A stretch of DNA of 64,000 nucleotides from Burkholderiales bacterium (GCA_016702555.1 JADJDV010000003.1:1-64000), one strand, 5' to 3'. Shown: positions 50,817 through 59,369, counted from the first letter of the stretch. Notes: a model not told the origin generated them from the letters alone. A program made the numbers and translations.

Positions 50817-51725
50817 GTGCTGAAGTCCCGCATGCTTCAATGGACTTGCGCCGCCGCCGCAGCGGTGGCGCTGCTGGGCGGCTGCGCCAGCGTCTCGGCG
50901 CCAGTGGTGGCCAACACGCCCGGTTGCCTGGACAACATCGCCGTCGACCGCCTGCTGGCCGATTACAACGCGCGCCGGCCGGCCGCCAACCCGCCCGAGA
51001 CCATGACCATGGCCGACGCCCATTGCACGCGCAGCAAGCTGCAGCAGCGTCTGGCTGGACAAGGGCGCCTGGTGGGCTACAAGGCGGGCCTGACCAACCC
51101 GGCGGTGCAAAAGCGCTTCAACACCGACCAGCCGGTGTGGGGCGCGCTCTACACGAACATGCTGCTGAACAGCGGCGCCACCGTCGATGCCGCCTTCGGC
51201 AGCCGCCCGCTGTACGAGGCCGACATGCTGGTGCGCGTGAAGAGCGCCGCCATCAACGAGGCCAGGACGCCGGCCGAGGTGCTGGCGCAGGTGGACCAGA
51301 TCATTCCCTTCATCGAGCTGCCCGACCTGATGGTCGAGGCGCCACCCAAGATCAACGGTGCGGTGCTGTCGGCGCTCAATGTCGGCACCCGCCTGGGCGT
51401 GCGTGGCGCACCGCTGATGGTGCCGCAGGACGCTGTCGGCCAGGCGCGCCTGCTCGATCAGCTGCGCGATATGAATGTGCGCCTGGTCGATGCGCAGGGC
51501 ACCCAGCTGGGCGGCGGCAAGGGCTCGGACGTGCTTGGCCACCCGCTCAACGCGGTGGTGTGGCTGGCCGGCGCGCTGAAGGCGCAGGGCCTGTCGCTGC
51601 GGCCGGGGCAGGTGGTCAGCCTGGGCTCGTTCTCGGCGCTGCTGCCACCCAAGGCCGGGCTGAATGTCACCGCACACTACGACGGCGTCACCGGCCTGCA
51701 GCCGGTGACAGTGACTTTCCGCTGA
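50817..51725 (+). CDS. lipoprotein with a 2-keto-4-pentenoate hydratase (FAH-family) domain
   Basis: The 302-residue product starts at GTG 50817 with AGGAG 8 bp upstream. An N-terminal lipoprotein signal (AAAAVALLGGCASVSA, lipobox Cys) precedes a domain like the 2-oxopent-4-enoate hydratases (MhpD/XylJ): LVGYKAGLTNPAVQKRFNTDQPVWGALYTNML, FIELPDLMVEAPPKINGAVLSALNVG, GKGSDVLGHPLNAVVWLA and PGQVVSLGSFSALLPP. The catabolic relatives are cytoplasmic; an exported lipidated member is unusual. It is followed by another lipoprotein gene 40 bp on. Confidence 0.85.
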   Translation: MLKSRMLQWTCAAAAAVALLGGCASVSAPVVANTPGCLDNIAVDRLLADYNARRPAANPPETMTMADAHCTRSKLQQRLAGQGRLVGYKAGLTNPAVQKRFNTDQPVWGALYTNMLLNSGATVDAAFGSRPLYEADMLVRVKSAAINEARTPAEVLAQVDQIIPFIELPDLMVEAPPKINGAVLSALNVGTRLGVRGAPLMVPQDAVGQARLLDQLRDMNVRLVDAQGTQLGGGKGSDVLGHPLNAVVWLAGALKAQGLSLRPGQVVSLGSFSALLPPKAGLNVTAHYDGVTGLQPVTVTFR

Positions 51726-51765
51726 ACGGCATCCGCCGGTCCCGCTCGCACAGGAGGTTTTGATC

Positions 51766-52557
51766 ATGACGCCGATTCGCACTGTCGCCGCATTCGTGTT
51801 CGCTGCACTCGTGCTCTTGCTTCAGGCCTGCGTGCCGTACACCGACCCGGCTTACGGCACACCCGTCGGGCAACCCACGGGGCCGTATTCGGTCCCGCCG
51901 CCGGTGTACGGCGGCGGCATGGGCGACTACGGCGACGGTCAGGTGCTGCGCTGCGAAAGCCCGGACGGCCGCGAACGCAGCTGCCAGGCACCGGTGCGCG
52001 GTCAGCTCGTGCTGCTGCGCCAGCTGTCGTCGGCGCCCTGCATCGAGGGCCGCACCTGGAACAGCGACCGCAACGGCCGCGTCTGGGTGCGCGACGGCTG
52101 CCGCGGCGAATTCGGCCTGGCACAGGGCTGGGGCGGCGGGCAGGGCGATGGCGCGGTGTTCCGCTGCGAAAGCTCGGACGGCCGGCATCAGGAATGCCGC
52201 GCCCGCACATCTGGGCGCCAGGTGTTGCTGCGCCAGTTGTCGTCGGCCAGCTGCGTCGAGGGCCAGAGCTGGGGCAGCCGCGACGGCGGCGTGTGGGTGC
52301 GCCAGGGTTGCCGCGCCGAATTCGGCCCGGTGGGCGCCGGCTACGGGCCGGGCGGGCAAGGCGGCGGCTATCAGATCACCTGCAGCAGCGAACAGCAGCG
52401 CCAGAATGTGTGCCCCTGGGACAGTCGCTGGGGTCAGCCCCGATTGCTGGAGCAACTGTCGAACGACGCCTGCATTGAAGGCCAAAGCTGGGGCTATGAC
52501 GGCCGCGGCCGCCTGTGGGTGGACCGCGGCTGTCGTGGGCGCTTTGGGAGTAGGTAA
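51766..52557 (+). CDS. DUF3011 lipoprotein with three cysteine-rich repeats
   Basis: The 263-residue product begins at ATG 51766 with AGGAGG 8 bp upstream and has a lipoprotein signal (LLLQAC, lipid-anchor Cys22). Three DUF3011 repeats follow (about residues 59-118, 130-188, 203-261). Each has four Cys in the same spacing: 63/73/92/112, 134/144/163/182 and 206/216/236/256, with LLRQLSSA.C.EG..W and W V..GCR.EF cores. A Gly/Tyr/Pro-rich linker joins anchor and repeats. Disulfide-stabilised envelope protein of unknown function; related repeats in Legionella-type and xanthomonad proteins are uncharacterised. Confidence 0.85.
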   Translation: MTPIRTVAAFVFAALVLLLQACVPYTDPAYGTPVGQPTGPYSVPPPVYGGGMGDYGDGQVLRCESPDGRERSCQAPVRGQLVLLRQLSSAPCIEGRTWNSDRNGRVWVRDGCRGEFGLAQGWGGGQGDGAVFRCESSDGRHQECRARTSGRQVLLRQLSSASCVEGQSWGSRDGGVWVRQGCRAEFGPVGAGYGPGGQGGGYQITCSSEQQRQNVCPWDSRWGQPRLLEQLSNDACIEGQSWGYDGRGRLWVDRGCRGRFGSR

Positions 52558-52706
52558 CCCCCCTGAGTCGCCTTCGGCGCCCCCGGATCATGTCCGGGGC
52601 AGGCTTTCCCCCGGAGGGGGCAAAGCTGGTGGCCGGCTGGAGTTGAGGCCACGGCGTTCTGGATTGATCTGCTCCGCGGCCACTGGTGGCGGCTTGCTGC
52701 GCAGCC
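52558..52706. repeat. dispersed intergenic repeat, copy B
   Basis: This block shares ordered segments with copy A (12802-12935): CCCCCTGAGTCG, a CCCCC/GGGGG hairpin, GCTGGTGG, CCACGGCGTTCTGG, CTGCTCCGCGGCC and GGCTTGCTGCGCAGCC. It also holds a CCCCGGA/TCCGGGG hairpin (52580-52599) absent from A. It starts right at the DUF3011 stop codon. Confidence 0.75.
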
Positions 52707-52815
52707 TTGTTGGGCGGCGTGTGTCCGAGTTTGGCCGCCCTTCAAGAACCCCGGTTTTGACTTTGATAGCGGAGCGCGCGCGATCCATCTACGGTGGTCA
52801 GCGGCCGATTGATTC

Positions 52816-53775
52816 ATGAACCACAGCCCCGACATCCACGCGCGCCTGACGCCCGCCATGCGCCTGCTGGTCGAGCGCATGGCGCAGGCGCCGTATCCGC
52901 CCATGCACACGCTGACGGCGGCCGAGGCCAAGGCAGCCTACGCCGCCTCCATCGGTGTGCTGGACGTGCCCAAGCCCGAACTGGCGCGCGTGGAGGATCT
53001 GCACATCCCGGCGCGCGACGGCCATCGGCTGCCGGCACGCCTGGTCGCCCCGACCCATGACGCCGGGCTGCCGGTGCTGCTGTACCTGCACGGCGGCGGC
53101 TTCACCATCGGCAGCATCGAATCGCACGACATTCTGTGCCGCACGCTGAGCCTGCTGAGCGGCGCCGCCGTGTTGTCGCTGGACTACCGCCTGGCGCCCG
53201 AGTGGCGTTTTCCCACCGCCGTGCACGACGCCTGGGACGCGCTGCACTGGCTGGCGGGCGAGGGCGGTGCCGCGCTCGGCATCGACACCGGTTGCATCGC
53301 CGTCGGCGGCGATTCGGCGGGCGGCACGCTGGCGGCGGTCAGCGCGCTGCACGCGCGCGACGAGGGCATTCCGCTGGCACTGCAACTGCTGATCTATCCG
53401 GGCACCACCGACCATCAGGACACCGACTCGCACGCCACCTTCGAGCATGGCCCGGTGCTGGACAAGGTGTTGATCGACTGGTTTTTCCACCATTACATCG
53501 ACAGCGTCGACCGGAGCGACTGGCGCTTCGCGCCCTTGAAAAGCGCCGAGGTGGACGATGTGGCTCCGGCCTGGATGGGCCTGGCCGAATGCGATCCGCT
53601 GGTCGACGAAGGCGTGCAATACGCCGACAAGCTGCGCCTGGCCGGCGTGCCGGTCGATCTGGAAATCTACCGCGGCGTGGTGCATGGCTTCGTCACCATG
53701 GGCCGCGCGATTCCAGAGGCGCGTCAATTGCACCAGGACGCGGCGGCGGCGCTGCGGCGGGCGTTTGAGCGCTGA
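52816..53775 (+). CDS. alpha/beta hydrolase (hormone-sensitive-lipase family esterase)
   Basis: The 319-residue enzyme has the HSL-family oxyanion motif YLHGGGFTIGS, the nucleophile elbow GGDSAGG, Asp in AECDPLVDEG and catalytic His in GVVHGFVTMG. It hydrolyses short-chain carboxylic esters in the cytoplasm. It stops 3 bp before the hotdog-GNAT gene, so the two form an operon. Confidence 0.93.
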   Translation: MNHSPDIHARLTPAMRLLVERMAQAPYPPMHTLTAAEAKAAYAASIGVLDVPKPELARVEDLHIPARDGHRLPARLVAPTHDAGLPVLLYLHGGGFTIGSIESHDILCRTLSLLSGAAVLSLDYRLAPEWRFPTAVHDAWDALHWLAGEGGAALGIDTGCIAVGGDSAGGTLAAVSALHARDEGIPLALQLLIYPGTTDHQDTDSHATFEHGPVLDKVLIDWFFHHYIDSVDRSDWRFAPLKSAEVDDVAPAWMGLAECDPLVDEGVQYADKLRLAGVPVDLEIYRGVVHGFVTMGRAIPEARQLHQDAAAALRRAFER

Positions 53776-53778
53776 GAG

Positions 53779-54645
53779 ATGAAGCCCGCCGACTTCCGCT
53801 TTCACCACCGCCTGCGCGTGCGCTGGGCCGAGGTGGACATGCAGAAAATCGTCTTCAACCCACACTACCTGATGTATTTCGATTGCGCCATCGCCGACTA
53901 TTGGCGTGCGCTGGCGCTGCCGTATGAAGCGGCCATGCAGCGCTTGGAGGGCGAGGTCTTCTTGCGCAAGACCACGGTCGAGTTCAACGTGTCGGCGCGC
54001 GTGGACGACCCACTGAACGTGGCGCTGCGCTGCGACCGCATCGGCACTTCATCGATGACTTTCGTGGGTGCCATCTTCCGTGATGGTCAGTTACTGACCA
54101 CGGGTGAACTGGTCTATGTGTTCGCCGACCCGATCACGCAAACCAGCCGCCCGGTACCCGCGCCGCTGCGCGCGGTCATCGACGCGTACGAGGCCGGCCA
54201 GCCCATCACCCGCGTGCAGACCGACGACTGGGCCACGCTGCACGAGCCGGCCGCCGCTGTGCGCACGGCGGTGTTCATCGAAGAGCAAGGCATCGCCCGC
54301 GAGGACGAATGGGACGAGGCCGATCACACCGCCGTGCACGCCGTCGTCACCAACCTGCTGGGCATGCCGGTGGCCACCGGCCGCCTGCTGCGCGAAGGCG
54401 CGCTAGGCAGCGGCACAGCGCGCATCGGTCGCATGGCGGTGGACCGCGCGCTGCGCGGCAGCGGGGTGGGGCGGCTGGTGGTCCAGGCGCTGGAGCAGGC
54501 GGCATTCGAGCGCGGCGACCGCCGCATCGTGTTGGGCGCGCAGCGCAGTGCCGAGGGCTTTTACCAGCGCCTGGGCTACCGGCCCGAGGGCGCGCCGTAC
54601 GAGGAAGTCGGCATCCCGCACATCGGCATGGCGCGCGAACTGTAA
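53779..54645 (+). CDS. fusion of a YbgC/FadM-type thioesterase and a GNAT acetyltransferase
   Basis: The 288-residue protein joins two domains. Residues 1-135 form a hotdog thioesterase: RVRWAEVDMQKIVFNPHYLMYFD with Asp20 and Asn27 as in FadM/YbgC, then FLRKTTVEFN and MTFVGAIFRDGQLLTTGELVYVF. Residues 145-288 form a GNAT domain: VRTAVFIEEQGI..EDEWDEAD, IGRMAVDRALRGSGVG (acetyl-CoA pyrophosphate loop, 226-231) and GFYQRLGYRPEG. One part hydrolyses acyl-CoA thioesters, the other transfers acetyl from acetyl-CoA. The combination suggests a shared CoA-linked substrate, but what is acetylated is unknown. Confidence 0.88.
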   Translation: MKPADFRFHHRLRVRWAEVDMQKIVFNPHYLMYFDCAIADYWRALALPYEAAMQRLEGEVFLRKTTVEFNVSARVDDPLNVALRCDRIGTSSMTFVGAIFRDGQLLTTGELVYVFADPITQTSRPVPAPLRAVIDAYEAGQPITRVQTDDWATLHEPAAAVRTAVFIEEQGIAREDEWDEADHTAVHAVVTNLLGMPVATGRLLREGALGSGTARIGRMAVDRALRGSGVGRLVVQALEQAAFERGDRRIVLGAQRSAEGFYQRLGYRPEGAPYEEVGIPHIGMAREL

Positions 54646-54729
54646 GCGAGCGCGTCACGCAGCCCGCTACCATTGGCGGGTTTGGCCGGATTTCCGGCCG
54701 GTGTTTTTCAGTAACGACCTGAGCCTCTC

Positions 54730-55548
54730 ATGACCAAGATTTCCCGTCGCCTCATTTTGCTGGCCGCCACCAGCGCCGCCCTGTACGGCTGCAGCAAGAC
54801 CGAGACCCCCGCGCCCGCGCCGTCCGCCGCCCCGGCACCTGCCGCCGCGCCCGCGCTGCCGAGCAAGATCGTCATCGGCCTGGACGACAACTTTCCGCCC
54901 ATGGGTTTCCGGGACGAAAAAGGCCAGCTGGTCGGCTTCGACATCGACCTGGCGCGCGAGGCGGCCAAACGTCTGGGCGTCGAGGTCGAGTTCAAGCCCA
55001 TCGACTGGAATGCCAAGGAGGCCGAACTCAACGGCAAACGCGTCGATGTGCTGTGGAACGGCCTGACCATCACCGACGAGCGCAAGAAGAACATCGCCTT
55101 CACCGCGCCCTACATGGAAAACCACCAGATCGTCGTGGTCAAGGGCGACTCGCCCATCAAGACCAAGGCCGACCTGGCCGGCAAACTGGTGGGCGTGCAG
55201 GACGGCAGCAGCGCGGTCGATGCGATCGGCAAGGACGAGGCCACGGCCAAGAGCTTCAAGGACTTGAAGAAATACGGCGACAACGTCACCGCGCTGATGG
55301 ACCTGAGCACCGGTCGCGTCGAGGCCGTGGTGCTGGACGAGGTGGTGGGCCGCTACTACACGGCCAAGAAGCCGGGCGAATACGCCGTGCTGGAGGAGCA
55401 CTTCGGCACCGAGGACTACGGCGTCGGCATGCGGCTGGCCGACACCGAGCTGCACGCGCGCATCGACAAGGCGCTGGCCGACATGAAGGCCGACGGCAGC
55501 GGCGCCAAAATCGCCGAGCAGTGGTTTGGCAAGAATATCCTGAAGTGA
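54730..55548 (+). CDS. polar amino acid ABC transporter substrate-binding lipoprotein
   Basis: The 272-residue protein has a lipoprotein signal (LILLAATSAALYGC), an Ala/Pro linker and the SBP_bac_3 domain: KIVIGLDDNFPPMGFRDEKGQLVGFDIDLAREAAKRLGVEVEFKPIDW, ALMDLSTGRVEAVVLDEVVG and GVGMRLADTELHARIDKAL. It captures a polar amino acid in the periplasm for the permease and ATPase encoded downstream. Confidence 0.93.
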   Translation: MTKISRRLILLAATSAALYGCSKTETPAPAPSAAPAPAAAPALPSKIVIGLDDNFPPMGFRDEKGQLVGFDIDLAREAAKRLGVEVEFKPIDWNAKEAELNGKRVDVLWNGLTITDERKKNIAFTAPYMENHQIVVVKGDSPIKTKADLAGKLVGVQDGSSAVDAIGKDEATAKSFKDLKKYGDNVTALMDLSTGRVEAVVLDEVVGRYYTAKKPGEYAVLEEHFGTEDYGVGMRLADTELHARIDKALADMKADGSGAKIAEQWFGKNILK

Positions 55549-55695
55549 ATGCGCGAGCGGCGCGCTCAAACCTCGAGCCGCCGGATGCAGAAAGCGCACA
55601 GGTGACGCAGCGGATGCGCAGCCACATTCCCCGTCAATCCGGCTCGCGCCGCAATGACGGCGCGTACCTGACCGCCGCTCACTGACGCGCACCCC

Positions 55696-56349
55696 ATGGA
55701 CTACATCCTGAGCCTGCTGCCCCCATTGGCCGAGGGTTCGCTGGTCACGCTCAAGTTGTTCGCCATCACGCTGGCACTGGCCCTCCCGCTGGGCCTGGCG
55801 CTGGCATTGGCGCGGCTGTCGCGCTGGGCGGCGCTGCGGCATGCGGTCAGCAGCTTCATCTGGCTGATGCGCGGCACGCCCCTGATGCTGCAGTTGCTGT
55901 TTGTCTATTACGCGCTGCCCTTCGTGCCCTACGTCGGCATTCGTCTGCCCGATTTTCCGGCGGCGGTGGTGGCCTTCGTGCTCAATTACGCGGCCTACTT
56001 TGCCGAGATCTTCCGCGCCGGCATCCAGTCCATCGACCGCGGCCAGTACGAAGGCGCCAAGGCGCTGGGCATGAACTACGCGCAGACCATGCGCCGCATC
56101 GTCATGCCGCAGGTGCTGCGCCGCACGCTGCCGCCGCTGGCCAACGAGACCATCACCCTGGTCAAGGACACCTCGCTGATCTACGTGCTGGCGCTCAACG
56201 ACCTGCTGCGGGCCGCGCGCGGCATCGTGCAGCGCGACTTCACCATCACGCCCTTCGTCGTCGCCGCGGCCTTCTACCTGCTGATGACGCTGGTGCTGAC
56301 CTGGGCCTTCCAGCGGCTGGAGCGCCGCTACGCCGCGCATGACGCCTGA
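55696..56349 (+). CDS. polar amino acid ABC transporter permease (HisM/GlnP type)
   Basis: The 217-residue inner membrane protein has the HisM/GlnP start LLPPLAEGSLVTLKLFAITLALALPLGLALALARL, RGTPLMLQLLFVYYALPF and the EAA loop YFAEIFRAGIQSIDRGQYEGAKALGMNYAQTMRRIVMPQVLRR. It has five membrane segments. It overlaps the ATPase gene by 11 bp. Confidence 0.95.
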   Translation: MDYILSLLPPLAEGSLVTLKLFAITLALALPLGLALALARLSRWAALRHAVSSFIWLMRGTPLMLQLLFVYYALPFVPYVGIRLPDFPAAVVAFVLNYAAYFAEIFRAGIQSIDRGQYEGAKALGMNYAQTMRRIVMPQVLRRTLPPLANETITLVKDTSLIYVLALNDLLRAARGIVQRDFTITPFVVAAAFYLLMTLVLTWAFQRLERRYAAHDA

Positions 56350-57115
56350 CGCCGCCCCACCCATGATCCAGGCCACCGGCCTGCACAAGCACTTTGGCGC
56401 GCTGCATGTGCTGCAAGGCGTCGATCTGACGGTGCAGCGCGGCGAAGTGGTGGCCGTGCTGGGGCCGTCGGGCTCAGGCAAATCGACGCTGCTGCGCTGC
56501 CTGAATCACCTGGAAACCATCGACCACGGCAGCATCCGCATTGCCGGCAACACCCTGGCCAGCGCCGATTCGGCAGGCATGGCGCGCTACGTGGCCGATA
56601 GCGAGATACGGCGCGTGTGCCGACACACCGGCATGGTGTTCCAGCACTTCAACCTGTTCCCGCACCTGACGGTGCTGCAAAACCTGATCGAGGCGCCCGT
56701 CACCGTCAAGAAGCTGCCGCGCGCCCGGGCCGTGCCGCTGGCCGAGGCGCTGCTGGCCAAGGTCGGCCTGGCCGACAAGCGCGATGCCTATCCCAATCGC
56801 CTGTCGGGCGGGCAAAAGCAGCGCGTGGCGATTGCCCGCGCGCTGGCGATGCAGCCCGACATCCTGCTGTTTGACGAGCCCACCAGCGCGCTCGATCCTG
56901 AGCTGACCGGCGAAGTGCTGCGCACCATGCGCGCGCTGGCCGAAGAGCGCATGACCATGCTGGTGGTGACGCATGAGATGGCCTTCGCGCGCGAAGTGGC
57001 GCACCGCATCGTGTTCATGGACGAAGGTCGTATCGTCGAGGATCGCCCCGCGCGCGAGTTCTTCGCCTCGCCGCGGCATGAGCGGGCTAGGGCGTTCCTG
57101 CAGCACATGCTGTGA
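56339..57115 (+). CDS. polar amino acid ABC transporter ATP-binding protein (GlnQ/HisP type)
   Basis: The 258-residue ATPase has Walker A GPSGSGKST, Q-loop MVFQHFNLFPHLTVLQN, signature LSGGQKQRVAIARALA and Walker B ILLFDEPTSALDPE, with switch His in VVTHEMAF. It powers the amino acid importer. The start may be ATG 56339 or the internal ATG 56363 (MIQATGLHKHF), where family similarity begins. Confidence 0.95.
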   Translation: MTPDAAPPMIQATGLHKHFGALHVLQGVDLTVQRGEVVAVLGPSGSGKSTLLRCLNHLETIDHGSIRIAGNTLASADSAGMARYVADSEIRRVCRHTGMVFQHFNLFPHLTVLQNLIEAPVTVKKLPRARAVPLAEALLAKVGLADKRDAYPNRLSGGQKQRVAIARALAMQPDILLFDEPTSALDPELTGEVLRTMRALAEERMTMLVVTHEMAFAREVAHRIVFMDEGRIVEDRPAREFFASPRHERARAFLQHML

Positions 57116-57184
57116 GAATCAGAGTCGGCGCAGCACGCGCCGTGACATGGTCTGGCCGCAGGACTCGGCGTCCCCCGCAGAAGT

Positions 57185-57509
57185 TCATGGCGCGCAGGCA
57201 AGAAATTGTTCGACGCCACCGAGTCGCTGCAGCACCGAAGTCGCAGCCTCGTCGATGCGCTCCTGCGTCATATAGGGTCTTTCGGTGTCACGGGTACCAG
57301 GCAACACCAGCACATGGGCGCGCGCCACGTTCCAGCCTTGGCCGCGATAGGGCTGCTTGCCACGCAGGTGGAGTTTGCTCGAACGCGGGAATCAGTGCGC
57401 AAGCGGCTTGTGCCGCCACATCCCCATGAGGAGCCCACAGCGCCGCCGCAAGCACCAGCGCGCCGAGTGGCGCGTGCGAGTTGCTGCGTGACACCACGTC
57501 CATGATCAT
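57185..57509 (-). pseudogene. small secreted protein with a probable frameshift
   Basis: The first frame starts 4 bp after the amidase stop (ATG 57509 or 57503) and encodes a clear signal peptide (PLGALVLAAALWAPHGDVAAQA) followed by ACALIPAFE. A second frame, one base away, continues with SKLHLRGKQPYRGQGWNVARAH and VLVLPGTRDTERPYMTQERIDEAATSVLQRLGGVEQFLACAP to the stop at 57185. Together they make a plausible secreted protein of about 105 residues if one base is removed near 57372-57395. Without repair, the first frame stops at 57288 (73 aa). No family recognised. It is placed like the immunity gene of a cell-wall toxin. Confidence 0.5.
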
Positions 57510-57513
57510 CCAA

Positions 57514-58176
57514 TTACAGGCCGCGCAGCGACAGCAGACGGTAGCTGGTATTGCCCCGCGTGCCGTCCAGTGGGTACCACTGATAGCGCACCGCGTTCGA
57601 TTGGTTGCCGCCGAGCAGCAACATCTGATCGTCCGACTGCGCCACGCAAATGCCGACATGACCGCCGTGGGCGTTGGGCGTGTTGCGTTCGAACACGGCG
57701 ATTGGCCCGATCGCGACGCGGTCGTCGAGTCCTTGGCGCCAGTTGTGCCAGCTTCTGGCCCAGGCCGAGTTGGTGCCGTTGATCTGGCTGCGCTCTACGC
57801 ACCAGTTCATGAAACACGAGCACCATGCCGTTTCGTCGGAAGAGCGGTCGAACTGGCCAAGGTTATCGACGGAGGCCAAGTATTGCAGTATGCGGGGATG
57901 GGTGCTTGCCCCCGGATACTCCCGGACACCGACTTCCGCCGCCGCGATGGCCAGCCACGGGAACGCGTTGCCGTCCGCACTGGGTCGCAAGTACTTGGCG
58001 CTGCACCAGCCTTCGCCGGTGACGGTCGTCTCGACGCGTACCCAGGTGCCGCTGCCGTCAAGGTCATGCACCGCAAGCACGTCGTTCATGTGCACGAAGC
58101 CAAGCGAATCGTAGCTGCTGCCTGGGCCTTGCCGCACATGCAGCGAACTGGCCGTCACGGTGGCTTTGAACAACAT
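57514..58176 (-). CDS. SH3 domain plus TIGR02594/CHAP-like peptidoglycan hydrolase
   Basis: The 220-residue protein has an N-terminal bacterial SH3 domain (residues about 5-64: SSLHVRQGPGSSYDSLGFV, WVRVETTVTGEGWCSAKYL) and a C-terminal domain matching the TIGR02594 pattern: PWLAIAAAEVGVREYPG, TAWCSCFMNWCVERS with Cys119 as probable nucleophile, and HGGHVGICVA with His173. Such papain-like cysteine domains cut peptide bonds in peptidoglycan. There is no signal peptide, so export would need a lysis event or a dedicated secretion system. GCAGGAGGG precedes the ATG. A small gene with a signal peptide follows after 4 bp. Confidence 0.85.
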   Translation of the reverse strand: MLFKATVTASSLHVRQGPGSSYDSLGFVHMNDVLAVHDLDGSGTWVRVETTVTGEGWCSAKYLRPSADGNAFPWLAIAAAEVGVREYPGASTHPRILQYLASVDNLGQFDRSSDETAWCSCFMNWCVERSQINGTNSAWARSWHNWRQGLDDRVAIGPIAVFERNTPNAHGGHVGICVAQSDDQMLLLGGNQSNAVRYQWYPLDGTRGNTSYRLLSLRGL

Positions 58177-58298
58177 GGTGGTGCCCTCCTGCGTTTAAGC
58201 GATTCACGATGAGATGCTTGACTGCATGTCAGCGTAGTCGCGTTTCGCCACCGGCACGTCCTACGCAGGACGGAGCATGTGGGCCGATCCGAACAGGT

Positions 58299-58321
58299 GC
58301 CGTGTCGCGTGAAGACACGGC
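58299..58321. other. hairpin in the ygfZ-amidase intergenic region
   Basis: GCCGTGTC (58299-58306) and GACACGGC (58314-58321) pair perfectly around a 7-nt loop in the 231-bp gap between ygfZ and the amidase gene. There is no T-run on either side; its role is unclear. Confidence 0.35.
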
Positions 58322-58407
58322 CGGGAGTGGTCGGCAACACCATCGGCCCGGGTCGCTCGCCGCGCTGGCAGGGCATCGCACCCGTTGCCGTCGGCGAGGC
58401 CAATGGT

Positions 58408-59322
58408 TCAGACTTCGATCAGTGCATAGGGCTGGTGCGGTGCGAGCAACGCAGGGCCGGTGGCACTGAGCACGTGCAGCGACTCACCGCTTTGGACTGC
58501 CACTGTCTGAAGCGACACAATCACTTCGGTGCCCCCCTTCGGCGCGGCGGCCGCTTGCACGATCTGGCCCACCGGCTGTTCGGGATCGGCGGCCGAGAAT
58601 ACGTCGTCGCCGGCCTGGGCCGCACCGTCCACCCGCGCCACGTAGGCGCGCCGCTTGATGGCGCCGCGGAACTGGCTGCGCGCCACCACCTCCTGGCCGG
58701 GGTAGCAGCCTTTTTTGAAATTGACCCCGTCGGTGCTTTCGTAGTTGAGCATCTGCGGCACGAAGGCGTCGGCCACCGGCGCCGTCACCGTGGCGACGCC
58801 GCTGCGCACCGCCATCCAGTCCCACAGTTCGGCCGTCAGCGTCGGCCCAGCCGGGAGCGCATCACCAGCGGCGCCGATCCACAGCGCGCGCGCCACGCCA
58901 TCGGCGGGCGGCAAGGGCGCGATGAAGGCGTCGGCCGACGCGGTGGCCGAGACCGCTGCTTCGCCGACGAGGCCGTGCAGCGCGAATTCGGCGGTGGCGT
59001 CATCGAGCCTGGCCTTGGCGCGCAGCACGAACATCGACAGGCGCTTGAGCGTGGCGGCCAGCAGGTCGTGGCTGCACACCAGCCAGAACTCGTCGGCGGC
59101 GCGGCGGCAGGCGATGAAGCTGGCGCGCACGCGGCCCTTGGGGTTGCACAGCGCAGCCAAGCGGGCCTCGCCCGGCTTCATCTGCACCATGTCCTGAGTC
59201 AGCTGGCCTTGCAGAAAGCTGGCCGCATCCTCGCCCCGGACGCGGATCACGCCCAGATGGGGCAGGGCAGCGACACCACTGGCGGGCGTGCCGGCGGCGA
59301 TGGGGGTCACGGTCTCGGTCAT
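58408..59322 (-). CDS. ygfZ: YgfZ folate-binding protein (tRNA modification/Fe-S cluster factor)
   Basis: The 304-residue GcvT-like protein has VIRVRGEDAASFLQGQLTQDM, ALCNPKGRVRASF and the YgfZ signature GVNFKKGCYPGQEVVAR with its conserved Cys. It binds tetrahydrofolate and supports Fe-S enzymes such as MiaB. An ATG at 59337 (MIIQHM) is an alternative start; neither has a strong ribosome site. It is divergent from mltG. Confidence 0.93.
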   Translation of the reverse strand: MTETVTPIAAGTPASGVAALPHLGVIRVRGEDAASFLQGQLTQDMVQMKPGEARLAALCNPKGRVRASFIACRRAADEFWLVCSHDLLAATLKRLSMFVLRAKARLDDATAEFALHGLVGEAAVSATASADAFIAPLPPADGVARALWIGAAGDALPAGPTLTAELWDWMAVRSGVATVTAPVADAFVPQMLNYESTDGVNFKKGCYPGQEVVARSQFRGAIKRRAYVARVDGAAQAGDDVFSAADPEQPVGQIVQAAAAPKGGTEVIVSLQTVAVQSGESLHVLSATGPALLAPHQPYALIEV

Positions 59323-59369
59323 GTGCTGAATTATCATGCTCGGTTCTTTATCGGGAAGATCGAAGGGCT

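Noticed and set aside
49682..51763. Plus-strand open frame of 693 codons opposite the alcohol dehydrogenase
   Set aside because: It is antisense to the iron ADH and out of frame with the FAH-type lipoprotein; both real genes have clear motifs and ribosome sites.
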